A DNA stretch of 57,460 bases. Source: CAYUYM01 sp964449305. GTDB taxonomy: Bacteria; Bacteroidota; Ignavibacteria; SZUA-365; CAYQST01. Positions 35,512-44,427 of this stretch are shown here, in pieces. Location of the stretch: positions 1 to 57,460 of the forward strand of contig CAYUYM010000006.1 of the NCBI GenBank assembly GCA_964449305.1. Reading direction: 5' to 3'. The position numbers were made by a program, and so were the translations under genes. The notes under the pieces were generated by a model, which saw only the letters and a list, made by a program, of their open reading frames with translations, made no database searches and was not told where the DNA came from. Positions within the stretch are counted from its first letter, which is position 1; each line of letters starts with the position of its first letter.

Positions 35512-36614
35512 TGGTGACATTTCTGTCGGTGGTCGGTGCGCGACCGAACTTCATGAAGGTGGCCCCGCTGCATCGGGAGCTGCTCCGGCACGCCGACCGC
35601 GTCCGGCACGTCATCCTGCACACCGGTCAGCATTACGATGCGAAGATGTCGGACGTGTTCTTCAACGACCTCGAGCTGCCGGCTCCCGACATCCATCTCG
35701 GCATCGGATCGGGCTCGCATGCCGAGCAGACCGGGCGCGTGATGATGGAATTCGAGAAGGCCGTGCTGGAGGTGAAGCCGGATCTGGTCATCGTTGTCGG
35801 CGATGTCAACTCCACGCTCGCGTGCAGCGTGACCTGCGCCAAGCTCGGCATCCCCGTGGCACACGTGGAGGCGGGCCTGCGCAGCTTCGACCGCACCATG
35901 CCAGAGGAGATCAACCGCATGGTGACCGATGTGCTCGCCGATCAGCTCTTTGTGACCGAACCTGCCGGCATGGCCAATCTCGCGCATGAAGGCATCGATG
36001 CCGGCAGGGTGCACCTCGTGGGCGACGTGATGATCGACTCCCTTGCGCACTATCGCGGCAGGGCCGCATCATCAGGCATCCTCAACGAGCTCGGTGTCCA
36101 GGCGCGCGATTACACGCTGGTGACGCTCCACCGCCCGTCCAATGTGGACGTGCGGGAAAACCTGGAGAAGATCCTCGACATCTTTGAGCAGATCCACGCC
36201 ACCACCACCATCATCTTCCCCATCCATCCCCGCACGCGCAGGCGCATCGATGAGTCCGGCCTCACAGCACGGTTCGACGCGCTCACGCGGCTGCACATCT
36301 GCGACCCCATCGGCTACCTGGACTTCCTGTGCCTCATGGACAACGCCCGCCTCATCCTCACGGACTCGGGGGGCATCCAGGAGGAGACCACCTATCTCCA
36401 GGTGCCCTGCCTCACGCTCCGGGAGAACACGGAACGACCCGTCACCATTGATGTCGGCACGAACCAGCTTCTCGGTCTCGATGTGCCGCTCGTGGTGCGG
36501 AAGGCAATGGAGGTGTTTGACGGGCATCCGAAGCAGGGCCGCATCCCGGACCTGTGGGATGGCCATGCCGCTGAACGCATCATTTCCATCCTCCTATCGA
36601 AATACGCCTCATGA
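35511..36614 (+). CDS. wecB: UDP-N-acetylglucosamine 2-epimerase (non-hydrolysing)
   Basis: 367 residues, GT-B-like fold. It interconverts UDP-GlcNAc and UDP-ManNAc in the cytoplasm. Family motifs: VVGARPNFMKVAPLH at the N-terminus, HTGQHYD, VEAGLRSFDRTMPEEINR, LHRPSNVD and TDSGGIQEETTYLQVPCLTL. The length is standard. It shares one base with the preceding dehydrogenase, so UDP-ManNAc can pass to UDP-ManNAcA if that enzyme is WecC-like. The next gene overlaps by four bases. Confidence 0.94.
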   Translation: MVTFLSVVGARPNFMKVAPLHRELLRHADRVRHVILHTGQHYDAKMSDVFFNDLELPAPDIHLGIGSGSHAEQTGRVMMEFEKAVLEVKPDLVIVVGDVNSTLACSVTCAKLGIPVAHVEAGLRSFDRTMPEEINRMVTDVLADQLFVTEPAGMANLAHEGIDAGRVHLVGDVMIDSLAHYRGRAASSGILNELGVQARDYTLVTLHRPSNVDVRENLEKILDIFEQIHATTTIIFPIHPRTRRRIDESGLTARFDALTRLHICDPIGYLDFLCLMDNARLILTDSGGIQEETTYLQVPCLTLRENTERPVTIDVGTNQLLGLDVPLVVRKAMEVFDGHPKQGRIPDLWDGHAAERIISILLSKYAS

Positions 36615-38440
36615 AGCACTGTCGTTGGATGCTCCCCCTGCTGCTGGTCGTGCTGATCACGCCCGCGTCACCGCAGTCCATTGAAAACTACCAGCAGAAG
36701 AAGCAGAGCGAGAAGGCCGAACCCAATCGCTTCCTCAAGAGTGAGCCATTGGAGAAGGCCGATCAGCTTGGCCGCTACTATCGCCGCGCATTCTCGGATC
36801 AGCAGTCGGCGAAGGGTGGTGTGTTCCAGGCGCAACGCGATGCGGGGTCGGTCACCGGCGGTGCGCGCATCCCCGTGTCGCAGCCGCTCGAGGGGCCCAT
36901 CGATCCGGCGCAGTATCAGCTCGGCCCCACCGATGTGCTCTCCATCAGCCTGTGGGGCGACATGCCCTCCACGATGGCGGCGGAGGTGACGCCGGAGGGC
37001 AGCGTGATCGTCCCCACCGTGGGTGAGGTGCCGGTGCGGGGCATGACGCTTCTTGCGGCGAAGGAGGCCATCATCCGCGCGGTGAAGAAGGTGTATTCGC
37101 GCGGCGAGGTGAGCGTGACGCTGCTGGCGCCGCGCACGTTCATGGTGCATGTGACGGGTCTCGTGGCCCTTCCGGGAGCCTACGAGGCGGGGGCGATGGA
37201 CCGTGCCGAGAAGGTGCTCGGCCTCGCCAACACCGTGGTGCAGGGGGAGAAGAAGGAGGATGTGACGAACCCCTACATCGAGGATCCGGAACGAAACGTC
37301 TCCTACCAGCAGCCCGCACAGCCGCGTCAGCCGCAGATGTCGTTGCGGAACATCCGCATCCACCGCGGCGCGTCGATGCTGGACGTGGATCTGCTGCGCT
37401 ACTACGCCACCGGTGATGTGAGCGCCAATCCGCGCCTTCTCGACGGCGACGTGATCACCGCGCTCCCGGAACAGCTCGAGAACAACACCGTGAGCATCAG
37501 CGGCGCGGTGCGCCTTCCGGGGAGCTTCGAATACCGCAGCGGCGACAGCCTCGGCCTGATGCTCCGCATCGCCCAGGGGTTCAAGGACAATGCCGTGCAG
37601 GATTCCATCGAGGTGCTGCGCCTGTCGGCCGATGGCACACGCATCGAGCGCCTCGTGGTGAATGCGGCCACGCTCGACCACGGCGGCGACATGCCCCTCC
37701 GCCCCAACGACCGCGTGTTCGTCCGCGAACGCCGGCTGGACTCGCCGCTCGCGAGCGTCGCCATCCGCGGCGAGGTGCAACGGCCCGGCGACTACCCCGT
37801 GACACGCGAGACCACCACGCTGACACAGGTGCTCGCCATGGCCGGTGGCTTCACCGACCGTGCCGCGGCGGCGGAGGTTGTGGTGTATCGCCATGATCCG
37901 AACCGTGACCTCGATCAGATGTCGTCCGTGCCCGATTATCAGCGCCTCACCGACATGCGCCTGAGCGACATGAACAAGGAGGACCGCGAGTACTACACGT
38001 ATGAGACGGCCATCCGGCGCAACACCGTGGCTGTTGATGCCCGCCGCCTGTTTGTGGAGAAGGATGCGAAGGCCGACATCACCCTGCGTGATGGTGATGA
38101 GATCGTTGTCCCCGGCACACAGAACTCGGTGTACGTGTTCGGCCAGGTGGCGCGTCCCGGCCATGTGACGCACGTCCCCGGCCAGAAGCTCGCCTACTAC
38201 CTGGACCGGGCGGGTGACGTGTCCGACAACGCGGTGAGCGGCGACATCAAGGTCATCAAGGCGGGATCGAAGAACTGGGTGGATCCCGGCGACACACCCA
38301 TCGAAGCCGGCGATGCGATCTGGGTGCCGCGGGAGCCCGAGCGCGATTTCTTCTTCTACTTCACCGCCGTGCGCGACATTCTCACCGTGACGGTGTCGGT
38401 CGCGACCGTGTATCTGCTGTTCCAACAGGTCAACAAATAA
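36611..38440 (+). CDS. Wza-like polysaccharide export protein with SLBB domains
   Basis: 609 residues. The signal sequence (MKHCRWMLPLLLVVLITPAS) is not an obvious lipobox. The polysaccharide export domain begins at about residue 97 (YQLGPTDVLSISLWGD, then GSVIVPTVGEVPVRGMTL). Several SLBB domains follow (MVHVTGLVALPGAYEAG, VSISGAVRLPGSFEYRSGD, IRGEVQRPGDYPVTRE, YVFGQVARPGHVTHVPGQ). The C-terminus has a hydrophobic helix (ILTVTVSVATVYLLF), the part that in Wza-type proteins crosses the outer membrane. It should form the periplasmic and outer-membrane channel for polymer export. It overlaps wecB by four bases and is followed by the Wzz-like gene. Confidence 0.9.
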   Translation: MKHCRWMLPLLLVVLITPASPQSIENYQQKKQSEKAEPNRFLKSEPLEKADQLGRYYRRAFSDQQSAKGGVFQAQRDAGSVTGGARIPVSQPLEGPIDPAQYQLGPTDVLSISLWGDMPSTMAAEVTPEGSVIVPTVGEVPVRGMTLLAAKEAIIRAVKKVYSRGEVSVTLLAPRTFMVHVTGLVALPGAYEAGAMDRAEKVLGLANTVVQGEKKEDVTNPYIEDPERNVSYQQPAQPRQPQMSLRNIRIHRGASMLDVDLLRYYATGDVSANPRLLDGDVITALPEQLENNTVSISGAVRLPGSFEYRSGDSLGLMLRIAQGFKDNAVQDSIEVLRLSADGTRIERLVVNAATLDHGGDMPLRPNDRVFVRERRLDSPLASVAIRGEVQRPGDYPVTRETTTLTQVLAMAGGFTDRAAAAEVVVYRHDPNRDLDQMSSVPDYQRLTDMRLSDMNKEDREYYTYETAIRRNTVAVDARRLFVEKDAKADITLRDGDEIVVPGTQNSVYVFGQVARPGHVTHVPGQKLAYYLDRAGDVSDNAVSGDIKVIKAGSKNWVDPGDTPIEAGDAIWVPREPERDFFFYFTAVRDILTVTVSVATVYLLFQQVNK

Positions 38441-38455
38441 CCGGTGGAGGGATCC

Positions 38456-39700
38456 ATGGACACGAACAACATCGATCACACCAGGTCGGCCGATGCCGGA
38501 GCACAGGACATCAACATGTACCACTACCTGCAGGTGCTGGCCAAGTGGCGGCGCTTTCTGCTCATCAACATCGGTGTGGTGGTGGTGGCCGTGGCGGTGG
38601 TGACCTTCTTCATGCCCAACCTGTATCTCTCGACCGCCTCCATCCTGCCACCCAAGCAGGACTCGGGCATGGGTGGGGCCATCTCACAACTGACCAAGGA
38701 CTTTCTGCCGTCGGGGATGCTCGGAAAACTCGGCGTGAACCAGGGCTCGTACAACTACCTCGCAATCCTCAACAGCCGGTCGGCGAAGGATTCCGTCGTC
38801 CGGAAGTTCGACCTCATCAACGTCTACGATGTGTCGCACAAGTCGATGGAGGGCGCGATCCGGGAGCTGGAGAACCGCTGCACCTTCGAGATCGGAGAGA
38901 ATGGGGACATCACCGTGGCGGTGCTGGATGAGGACGCCACCCGCGCGGCGGCGATGGCGAACTACTTTGTCGAGGTGCTCAACACGATCAGCATCCAGCT
39001 CAGCACGCAGGAGGCGCGCAACAACCGGGAGTTCCTCGGCAAGCGCTACGATCAGGCACGCGAGGACATGCGGATGATCGAGGACTCGATGAAGGCGTTC
39101 CAGACGAAGTACGGCATTTATGCGCTGCCCGAACAGACGAAGGCCGCCATTGAGGCCGCGGCGCAGATCAAGGCGCAGTCCTCCATCGCCGAGGTGGAGC
39201 TTGGCATCCTCGAGCGCTCGCTGGGGCGCGACAACAGCCAGACGCGCCTGAAGGAGATGGAGATCCACGAACTCAACAGCAAGCTCCGTGCGCTGAAGTT
39301 CGGGTCCGACACGCCGACGGACAGGGATCTGGAGCTTTTCGTCCCGTTCAAGGACGTGCCCGAGGTTGGCATCAGGTACCTGCGTCTGTATCGCGAGTTC
39401 GAGATCCAGGCCAAGATCATGCAGCTCGTGATCCCGATGTATGAGCAGGCCAAGGTGGAGGAGCAGAAGACGGTGCCCGTGGTGTTGGTGCTCGACACTG
39501 CCGTGCCCGCCGACAAGAAGGACCGTCCGAAGCGGTCACTGCTCGTGCTGACCACGTTCATCATGGGATTCTTCCTGTTCACGATGATCGTCTTTCTCAT
39601 GGAGAGCCTGCTCTCACGGCGCGATTCGGCGACCTCCGTGGAGCGGCGTGTCCGCAACGGCGTTGGGCACATCGCCCGGTGGTATCATGTCCATGTGTAG
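38456..39700 (+). CDS. Wzz/chain-length determinant family protein
   Basis: About 414 residues. Two membrane helices bracket a periplasmic part: FLLINIGVVVVAVAVVTFF (near residue 35) and LLVLTTFIMGFFLFTMIVF (near 370). The first helix is followed by the Wzz-type YLSTASILPP. The periplasmic part is mainly helical, with coiled-coil-like stretches. No Walker A/B or tyrosine-rich tail follows the second helix, so this is a Wzz-like co-polymerase without the BY-kinase domain. The ATG at 38456 has GGAGG at 38446-38450. It sets chain length and couples synthesis to the Wza-like exporter encoded just upstream. Confidence 0.88.
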   Translation: MDTNNIDHTRSADAGAQDINMYHYLQVLAKWRRFLLINIGVVVVAVAVVTFFMPNLYLSTASILPPKQDSGMGGAISQLTKDFLPSGMLGKLGVNQGSYNYLAILNSRSAKDSVVRKFDLINVYDVSHKSMEGAIRELENRCTFEIGENGDITVAVLDEDATRAAAMANYFVEVLNTISIQLSTQEARNNREFLGKRYDQAREDMRMIEDSMKAFQTKYGIYALPEQTKAAIEAAAQIKAQSSIAEVELGILERSLGRDNSQTRLKEMEIHELNSKLRALKFGSDTPTDRDLELFVPFKDVPEVGIRYLRLYREFEIQAKIMQLVIPMYEQAKVEEQKTVPVVLVLDTAVPADKKDRPKRSLLVLTTFIMGFFLFTMIVFLMESLLSRRDSATSVERRVRNGVGHIARWYHVHV

Positions 39701-39790
39701 CGTGCCGGGGTTGCCTGCCCCGTCGCAGGCTGCCGCACGTCAGCGCCGCCATTCTTCATCGCTTCCCCCATTTTCCGATTGCGTCCGCTG

Positions 39791-41293
39791 ATGTCCCGCA
39801 TCGTCAGGAATTCCGTGTTCAACCTTGCCGGCCAGGCGGTGCCGTTGCTGCTTGCGCTGGCCGCGGTGCCCGTGGCGGTGCACGGACTCGGTCTCGATCG
39901 TTTCGGCATCCTGTCGCTCGCATGGACGCTGCTCGGGTACTTTGTGTTCTTCGATCTCGGCCTCGGCCGCGGCACCACGCGTTTCTTTGCCGAGGCGCTG
40001 GCCAACAACGAACCGGACCGCCTGCAGAGCATCCTCTGGGTGTCCATCATCCTGAACCTCGTCGTGGGCATCGTGCTGCTGGCCGTGCTCATCCTGCTGG
40101 CACCGTGGTTCGCCGGTTCGGTGTTCAACGTCCCCGCACATCTTGTGGGTGAAACGACCACGGTCTTCATCCTCCTCGCCTTCTCCGTGCCCATGATCAC
40201 GGTGACCGCGGTGCTCCGCGGCGTGCTCGAAGCGGCCGAGCGTTTCGACGTTGTCAACATGATCAAGGCGCCGTCCAACGGCATCATCTTCCTCATACCC
40301 GTCGCCTGCATCCCCTTCGGCGCCGGTCTGACGACCATCGTCCTGCTGATGGTCCTGTCGCGCCTGGTGACGGCCATCGTGTTTCACCTTGCCGTTGCAC
40401 GTCTCTTCCCCGCGCAGGCGCGGTCCATCGCGTTCCGGAGGGATCAGGCCATCCTGCTGCTCCGCTACGGCGGCTGGGTCACGGTGACGAACATCCTCAA
40501 TCCGCTCGTGATCTATGGGGAGCGGCTGATCATCGCATCGCTTCTCTCCATGGCGATGCTCTCGTATTACTCCGCGCCGTATGAAATGATCGCGCGCATC
40601 GCGATCATCCCGTTCAGCCTGTCCACCACACTCTTCCCCATGTTCGGCGGGCGCACCACGCAGGACGGTGCGGACACGCTGATGCAGCTTGTGGCGCGGC
40701 CCAGCAAATACCTGCTGCTCCTGATGGCGCCGATGGCGGCGGCCTTCATCGCCTTCGCCCCCGAGATCCTCCGCATCTGGCTCGGGGCCGACTTCGCTGC
40801 GCAGAGCGCCACGCTGCTTCGCATCCTGGCGGGGGCGTTTCTCCTCAACTCCCTCGGCTACGTCCCCCTCGCCGCCGTGCAGGGACTCGGCCGACCCGAT
40901 CTGAAGGCGAAGCTCGATGCGCTGGAGGCGGTGCTGTTCGGCACGATGTGCTGGCTTGGCATCACGTGGTTCGGCATCACGGGAGCCGCCTGGGCCAAGC
41001 TCGCGATCATGGCGGTGGACACGGTCGGCCTGTTGTGGTGCACCACCAGCATCCTGGGTGTGCCTCTGCGCATGCTGTTCCACGACGGCGTCGGCATTGT
41101 TGCCGTGGCCACCGTGGCGCTGCTCGCCGCCGTTGTGCTGGCGGCCATCGGGGATGCCGCGATCCTCACGCGCGCCGCGGTGCTTGTCGGCGCCACCGCG
41201 ATCTTCGCCGGTGTGTTCCTCCGCACCGCCTTCACCCCGGACGACCGGGCGACGCTGTCGTCGATGGTCGGCCGCATGAGGCGCGCATCATGA
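39791..41293 (+). CDS. Oligosaccharide flippase (Wzx-like, MATE/MOP superfamily)
   Basis: About 500 residues with roughly 12-14 membrane helices. The N-terminus NSVFNLAGQAVPLLLALAA, then GLDRFGILSLAW and FFDLGLGRGTTRF, are characteristic of polysaccharide flippases of the PST family. It should flip the undecaprenyl-linked repeat unit to the periplasm. The ATG at 39791 (MSRIVRN) is preferred to an upstream TTG at 39779. It starts 90 bp after the Wzz-like gene, the largest gap of the first half of the cluster, and overlaps the next gene by four bases. Confidence 0.9.
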   Translation: MSRIVRNSVFNLAGQAVPLLLALAAVPVAVHGLGLDRFGILSLAWTLLGYFVFFDLGLGRGTTRFFAEALANNEPDRLQSILWVSIILNLVVGIVLLAVLILLAPWFAGSVFNVPAHLVGETTTVFILLAFSVPMITVTAVLRGVLEAAERFDVVNMIKAPSNGIIFLIPVACIPFGAGLTTIVLLMVLSRLVTAIVFHLAVARLFPAQARSIAFRRDQAILLLRYGGWVTVTNILNPLVIYGERLIIASLLSMAMLSYYSAPYEMIARIAIIPFSLSTTLFPMFGGRTTQDGADTLMQLVARPSKYLLLLMAPMAAAFIAFAPEILRIWLGADFAAQSATLLRILAGAFLLNSLGYVPLAAVQGLGRPDLKAKLDALEAVLFGTMCWLGITWFGITGAAWAKLAIMAVDTVGLLWCTTSILGVPLRMLFHDGVGIVAVATVALLAAVVLAAIGDAAILTRAAVLVGATAIFAGVFLRTAFTPDDRATLSSMVGRMRRAS

Positions 41294-42657
41294 TGCGGCG
41301 CGACGCATCGGTGGCGCCTGCTGCCGCAGCCGCCTCGCCGTTTGCCGGCAACCACTGGTACGTGGTGATCGGTGCGATCATGCTGCTCTCCCTGCAGTTC
41401 CAGACCGTGCCGCTGGGCATCAAGGCGCAGATCCTGCCTCCGAGCTCGCTGCTTGCGCTGCTCTTCCTGCCGTTCATGCTGCACTCCATCCCGCGCTCGC
41501 CCCTGCTCTCGGCGGTGCTGCTGTTCGGAGGCTATGCCGCTGTCCACTCCTCCATCGGACTCTTCGTGGACATGATGGCCATCGGCGGCGACATGCGCTT
41601 TGTCGCATGGTCCCGGCAGTTCTTCGCGCTTGTCGCCGGTGTCGCCACCTTCCTCGTCATGCGGAAGGCGTTCCTGAGCATGACCGACGGGCAGTTCCTG
41701 AAATTCGTGGTGTGGGGAACGATCCCCGCGCTGGCTCTGGCGATGCTGAACATCCTGTGGGGTGCGCTGGGGCAGGGCTGGGCCGGTGCGATTGTGGAGG
41801 GGATACGTGACTGGATCTCGCCCATGGGCTACACTTCGGCGATGCGTGCCTCCGGGTTTTCGAGTGAACCGTCCACCTTTGCCGCGGTGCTTGTGGTGGT
41901 GGTGCTGCCGGTGATCCTCATGCTCTTCTCCTGGCGCGGGTATGAGAAGCGGTACCTTGCGCTGCTGGTGGTCACCATCCTTGCCATCACATGGACGTTC
42001 AGCTCCGTCGGCATCATCCTGCTGCTCGTGCTGCTGTTCGCCGGGATGTTCCTCGGCCCCGGCAAGCGGCTCATGATGAAGATCGCCTCCGGCTTCTTTC
42101 TCCTGCTCGTCATGGTGGTGGCGCTTTTTCCGAACAACCAGATCTTCCGCCATGCGGGCTCGCTGCTTGCGGGCGCATCGAACATCTCCTTCAACGACCG
42201 CTATTACGGGACGGTGGGACCGTTCATGACCACGTTCTCCTCGTTGTCGATGGTCGGATACGGACTGGGCGGAACGGCGGTGCACTTCAACGAGATCGTG
42301 CCGGCGAACCAGCGGGCGGCGATCATGGCCGTGCGCTGGAAGGAGATGCCGGGGCTGAGCACGCTGGTGGGCCGCATCTACGCGGAGATCGGGCTGGCGG
42401 GATTGATGCTGTTCCTCTTCTTCATCTTCATCACCTTCCGCGAGATTCGCGCGACGATGCGCACGGGACCGCCGACGGTGCGCCGGCTGTTCCTCGCCAC
42501 CGCGCGCCTCGGGTTCATCACCACACTGGTGAGTCTGTCCACGGCCTTCGGCTCCTTCCACATGCCCTATCTCTGGCTGTGGATGGCCGTGATCGATTCG
42601 CGATACATCCTTCGTACGACGCAGGGCGACGCGACTCCCACCATGGCTGCCGACTGA
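41290..42657 (+). CDS. O-antigen polymerase/ligase-like membrane protein (Wzy candidate)
   Basis: About 455 residues with 10-12 hydrophobic helices and a large periplasmic loop (about residues 290-370, with NISFNDRYYGTVGPF and VGYGLGGTAVHFNE). The pattern is that of Wzy/WaaL-type proteins, which share little sequence. Position between Wzx and the glycosyltransferases supports a Wzy polymerase rather than a ligase. The start ATG at 41290 overlaps the flippase stop. A run of alanines follows the start. Confidence 0.8.
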   Translation: MMRRDASVAPAAAAASPFAGNHWYVVIGAIMLLSLQFQTVPLGIKAQILPPSSLLALLFLPFMLHSIPRSPLLSAVLLFGGYAAVHSSIGLFVDMMAIGGDMRFVAWSRQFFALVAGVATFLVMRKAFLSMTDGQFLKFVVWGTIPALALAMLNILWGALGQGWAGAIVEGIRDWISPMGYTSAMRASGFSSEPSTFAAVLVVVVLPVILMLFSWRGYEKRYLALLVVTILAITWTFSSVGIILLLVLLFAGMFLGPGKRLMMKIASGFFLLLVMVVALFPNNQIFRHAGSLLAGASNISFNDRYYGTVGPFMTTFSSLSMVGYGLGGTAVHFNEIVPANQRAAIMAVRWKEMPGLSTLVGRIYAEIGLAGLMLFLFFIFITFREIRATMRTGPPTVRRLFLATARLGFITTLVSLSTAFGSFHMPYLWLWMAVIDSRYILRTTQGDATPTMAAD

Positions 42658-42712
42658 TGCACCGCCTTCATCACCATCCTTTCACCCCCACCCCCTGCAC
42701 CGAGGACACTCC

Positions 42713-43483
42713 ATGACAACGCGAATAGAACGGGAAAAGGAATTTCACGACGAGTCGTACGGAGAGCGCAAGCGGGTGCCTCTGGAGCGGTACTACTCCG
42801 TGACGGAGGCGAGCCAGGCGTACTATCGACGCTTCCTCCTGTCGCGTGCCCCAGGGGCGAGGCTTCTGGAATATGGATGCGGCCGTGGCGAGTGGGCCTG
42901 CGAACTGGCACGCAACGGCGCCGAGGTCACAGGGATCGACCTCTCCGACACCGCACTGGACATGGCGCGCGAGGCAGCGGCGAGGGAAAACCTCCGTGTG
43001 CATTTCGAGGTGATGAATGCCGAGGCGCTCACCTTTCCCGACGGCTCATTCGACATCATCTGCGGGACGGGCATCCTCCACCATCTCGATCTCGACAAGG
43101 CCTACGCGGAGCTTGCGCGGACGCTGAAGCCCGGCGGCAGGGCGATCTTTCTCGAACCGCTCGGGCACAACCCGCTGCTCAACCTCTTCCGCCGCCTCAC
43201 GCCGAAGCTGCGGACCGTGGATGAGCACCCGTTCCGCAGGGAGGACTTCGCGGTCGCGCTCCGGTATTTCGACAGCCTCACCCCCCGCTTCTTCCACCTC
43301 AGCTCGATGCTCGCCTATCCCTTCAAATCGCTTCCCCTCTTCACCCCCGTGCTGAAGATGCTCGATGCGTTGGACCGTGGGATATTCGCCCTGCTGCCTT
43401 TCATCCGCATGCATGCATGGATCGTGGTGTTCCAGTTGGATGGGCCGAAGAGAACCGCCGTGACGAGCGGCATGTCGTCATGA
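42713..43483 (+). CDS. Class I SAM-dependent methyltransferase
   Basis: 256 residues. The SAM-binding motif I is LLEYGCGRGEWACELA (about residues 46-61), with the acidic end of strand 2 in VTGIDLS, motif II region FDIICGTGILHHL, and LARTLKPGGRAIFLEPLG as motif III. The C-terminal part is less conserved and probably binds the substrate. Within this cluster it may methylate a sugar or the glycan terminus, but the acceptor cannot be read from sequence. The start of the next gene overlaps its stop by four bases. Confidence 0.88.
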   Translation: MTTRIEREKEFHDESYGERKRVPLERYYSVTEASQAYYRRFLLSRAPGARLLEYGCGRGEWACELARNGAEVTGIDLSDTALDMAREAAARENLRVHFEVMNAEALTFPDGSFDIICGTGILHHLDLDKAYAELARTLKPGGRAIFLEPLGHNPLLNLFRRLTPKLRTVDEHPFRREDFAVALRYFDSLTPRFFHLSSMLAYPFKSLPLFTPVLKMLDALDRGIFALLPFIRMHAWIVVFQLDGPKRTAVTSGMSS

Positions 43484-44385
43484 TCATCGCCGTCATCCTC
43501 ACCTGGCACAACGTGGACGACACGGTGGCGTGCATCGCATCGCTGCGGGAGTCCCGCACGCCGGTGGACCGCATCCTGCTTCACGACAACGGCTCCACCG
43601 ACGGATCGGCCGCGCGTCTGCACACGATGTACCTCAACGATCCCGTCGTGATCTTCCAGCGCAACAGCCGCAATCTCGGCTTTGCCCGCGCTGTGAACCG
43701 CGGAATCGAGAAGGCGCTGGCCATGGGGGCCGACCACGTGCTTCTCCTGAACAATGACACCATCGTGGATCCCGTCTGCATCGGGATGCTGGTGGATGCG
43801 CTCGAGGCCGACCCCGAAGCCGCCACCGCTGTTCCGACGATCGTGTATCATTCGCGCCCCGACGTGATCTGGCAGGGCGGCGGTGCATTCCGGAAATGGA
43901 GGGCCGGCGTGGTGGTGCCGCTCAAGAACCGGCCTCTTCGCGAGGCTCCGTCGGAGGTGCAGCAGGTGGGCTTCCAGACCGGATGCGCCGTGCTTGCGCG
44001 GCGGTCCGCACTCGAGACGGCGGGGCTGTTCGACGAGCGCTTCTTCTTCTATGCCGAGGATGCTGAGTGGAGCCTGCGCATGCAGCGGGCCGGCTTCCAC
44101 CTGCTCTTCGTCCCGCAGGCGCTGGTCAGCCACAAGATCGGCGACATCTCGAAAGATCGCAGCTCGCCGTTCGTGATGTACCACCGTGCCCGCGGATCCA
44201 TCCTGCTCGCGCGCATCGCCTTCCCCGGCCGTTATGTGTGGTATGCCGCGCTCGTGCAGCTTCTGGTGTACACGCCCTACCGCGTTGTGCAGGTGTTGCG
44301 CGGCGGGTGGAACGGCAGGGCGCTCGGCGCATGGCTGGCCGGGCTGTATGACGGGGTGTTTCACAGCGAGAGGCGACGGTATTAA
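43480..44385 (+). CDS. Glycosyltransferase family 2 (rhamnosyltransferase-like)
   Basis: About 301 residues, GT-A fold. MIIAVILTWHNVDDTVACI opens the domain; LHDNGSTDGSAARL, LGFARAVNRGIEKA, and LLLNNDTIVD (DxD-like metal site) are standard. The later GLFDERFFFYAEDAEWSLRM motif is typical of WbbL-like rhamnosyl- and related transferases. The ATG at 43480 is chosen because the sequence before it encodes the end of the methyltransferase in another frame and does not match the family. The donor sugar is not determinable; a dTDP-6-deoxyhexose would fit rfbB in this cluster. Confidence 0.9.
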   Translation: MIIAVILTWHNVDDTVACIASLRESRTPVDRILLHDNGSTDGSAARLHTMYLNDPVVIFQRNSRNLGFARAVNRGIEKALAMGADHVLLLNNDTIVDPVCIGMLVDALEADPEAATAVPTIVYHSRPDVIWQGGGAFRKWRAGVVVPLKNRPLREAPSEVQQVGFQTGCAVLARRSALETAGLFDERFFFYAEDAEWSLRMQRAGFHLLFVPQALVSHKIGDISKDRSSPFVMYHRARGSILLARIAFPGRYVWYAALVQLLVYTPYRVVQVLRGGWNGRALGAWLAGLYDGVFHSERRRY

Positions 44386-44427
44386 ATTAGGCGCGCATGC
44401 CCGAAACGCGGACCTCCGACACATACC

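Noticed and set aside
36668..38524. Long antisense frame opposite the Wza-like gene
   Set aside because: Rich in His, Arg and Val with no motif; the plus-strand gene has full SLBB domain structure and overlapping operon neighbours.
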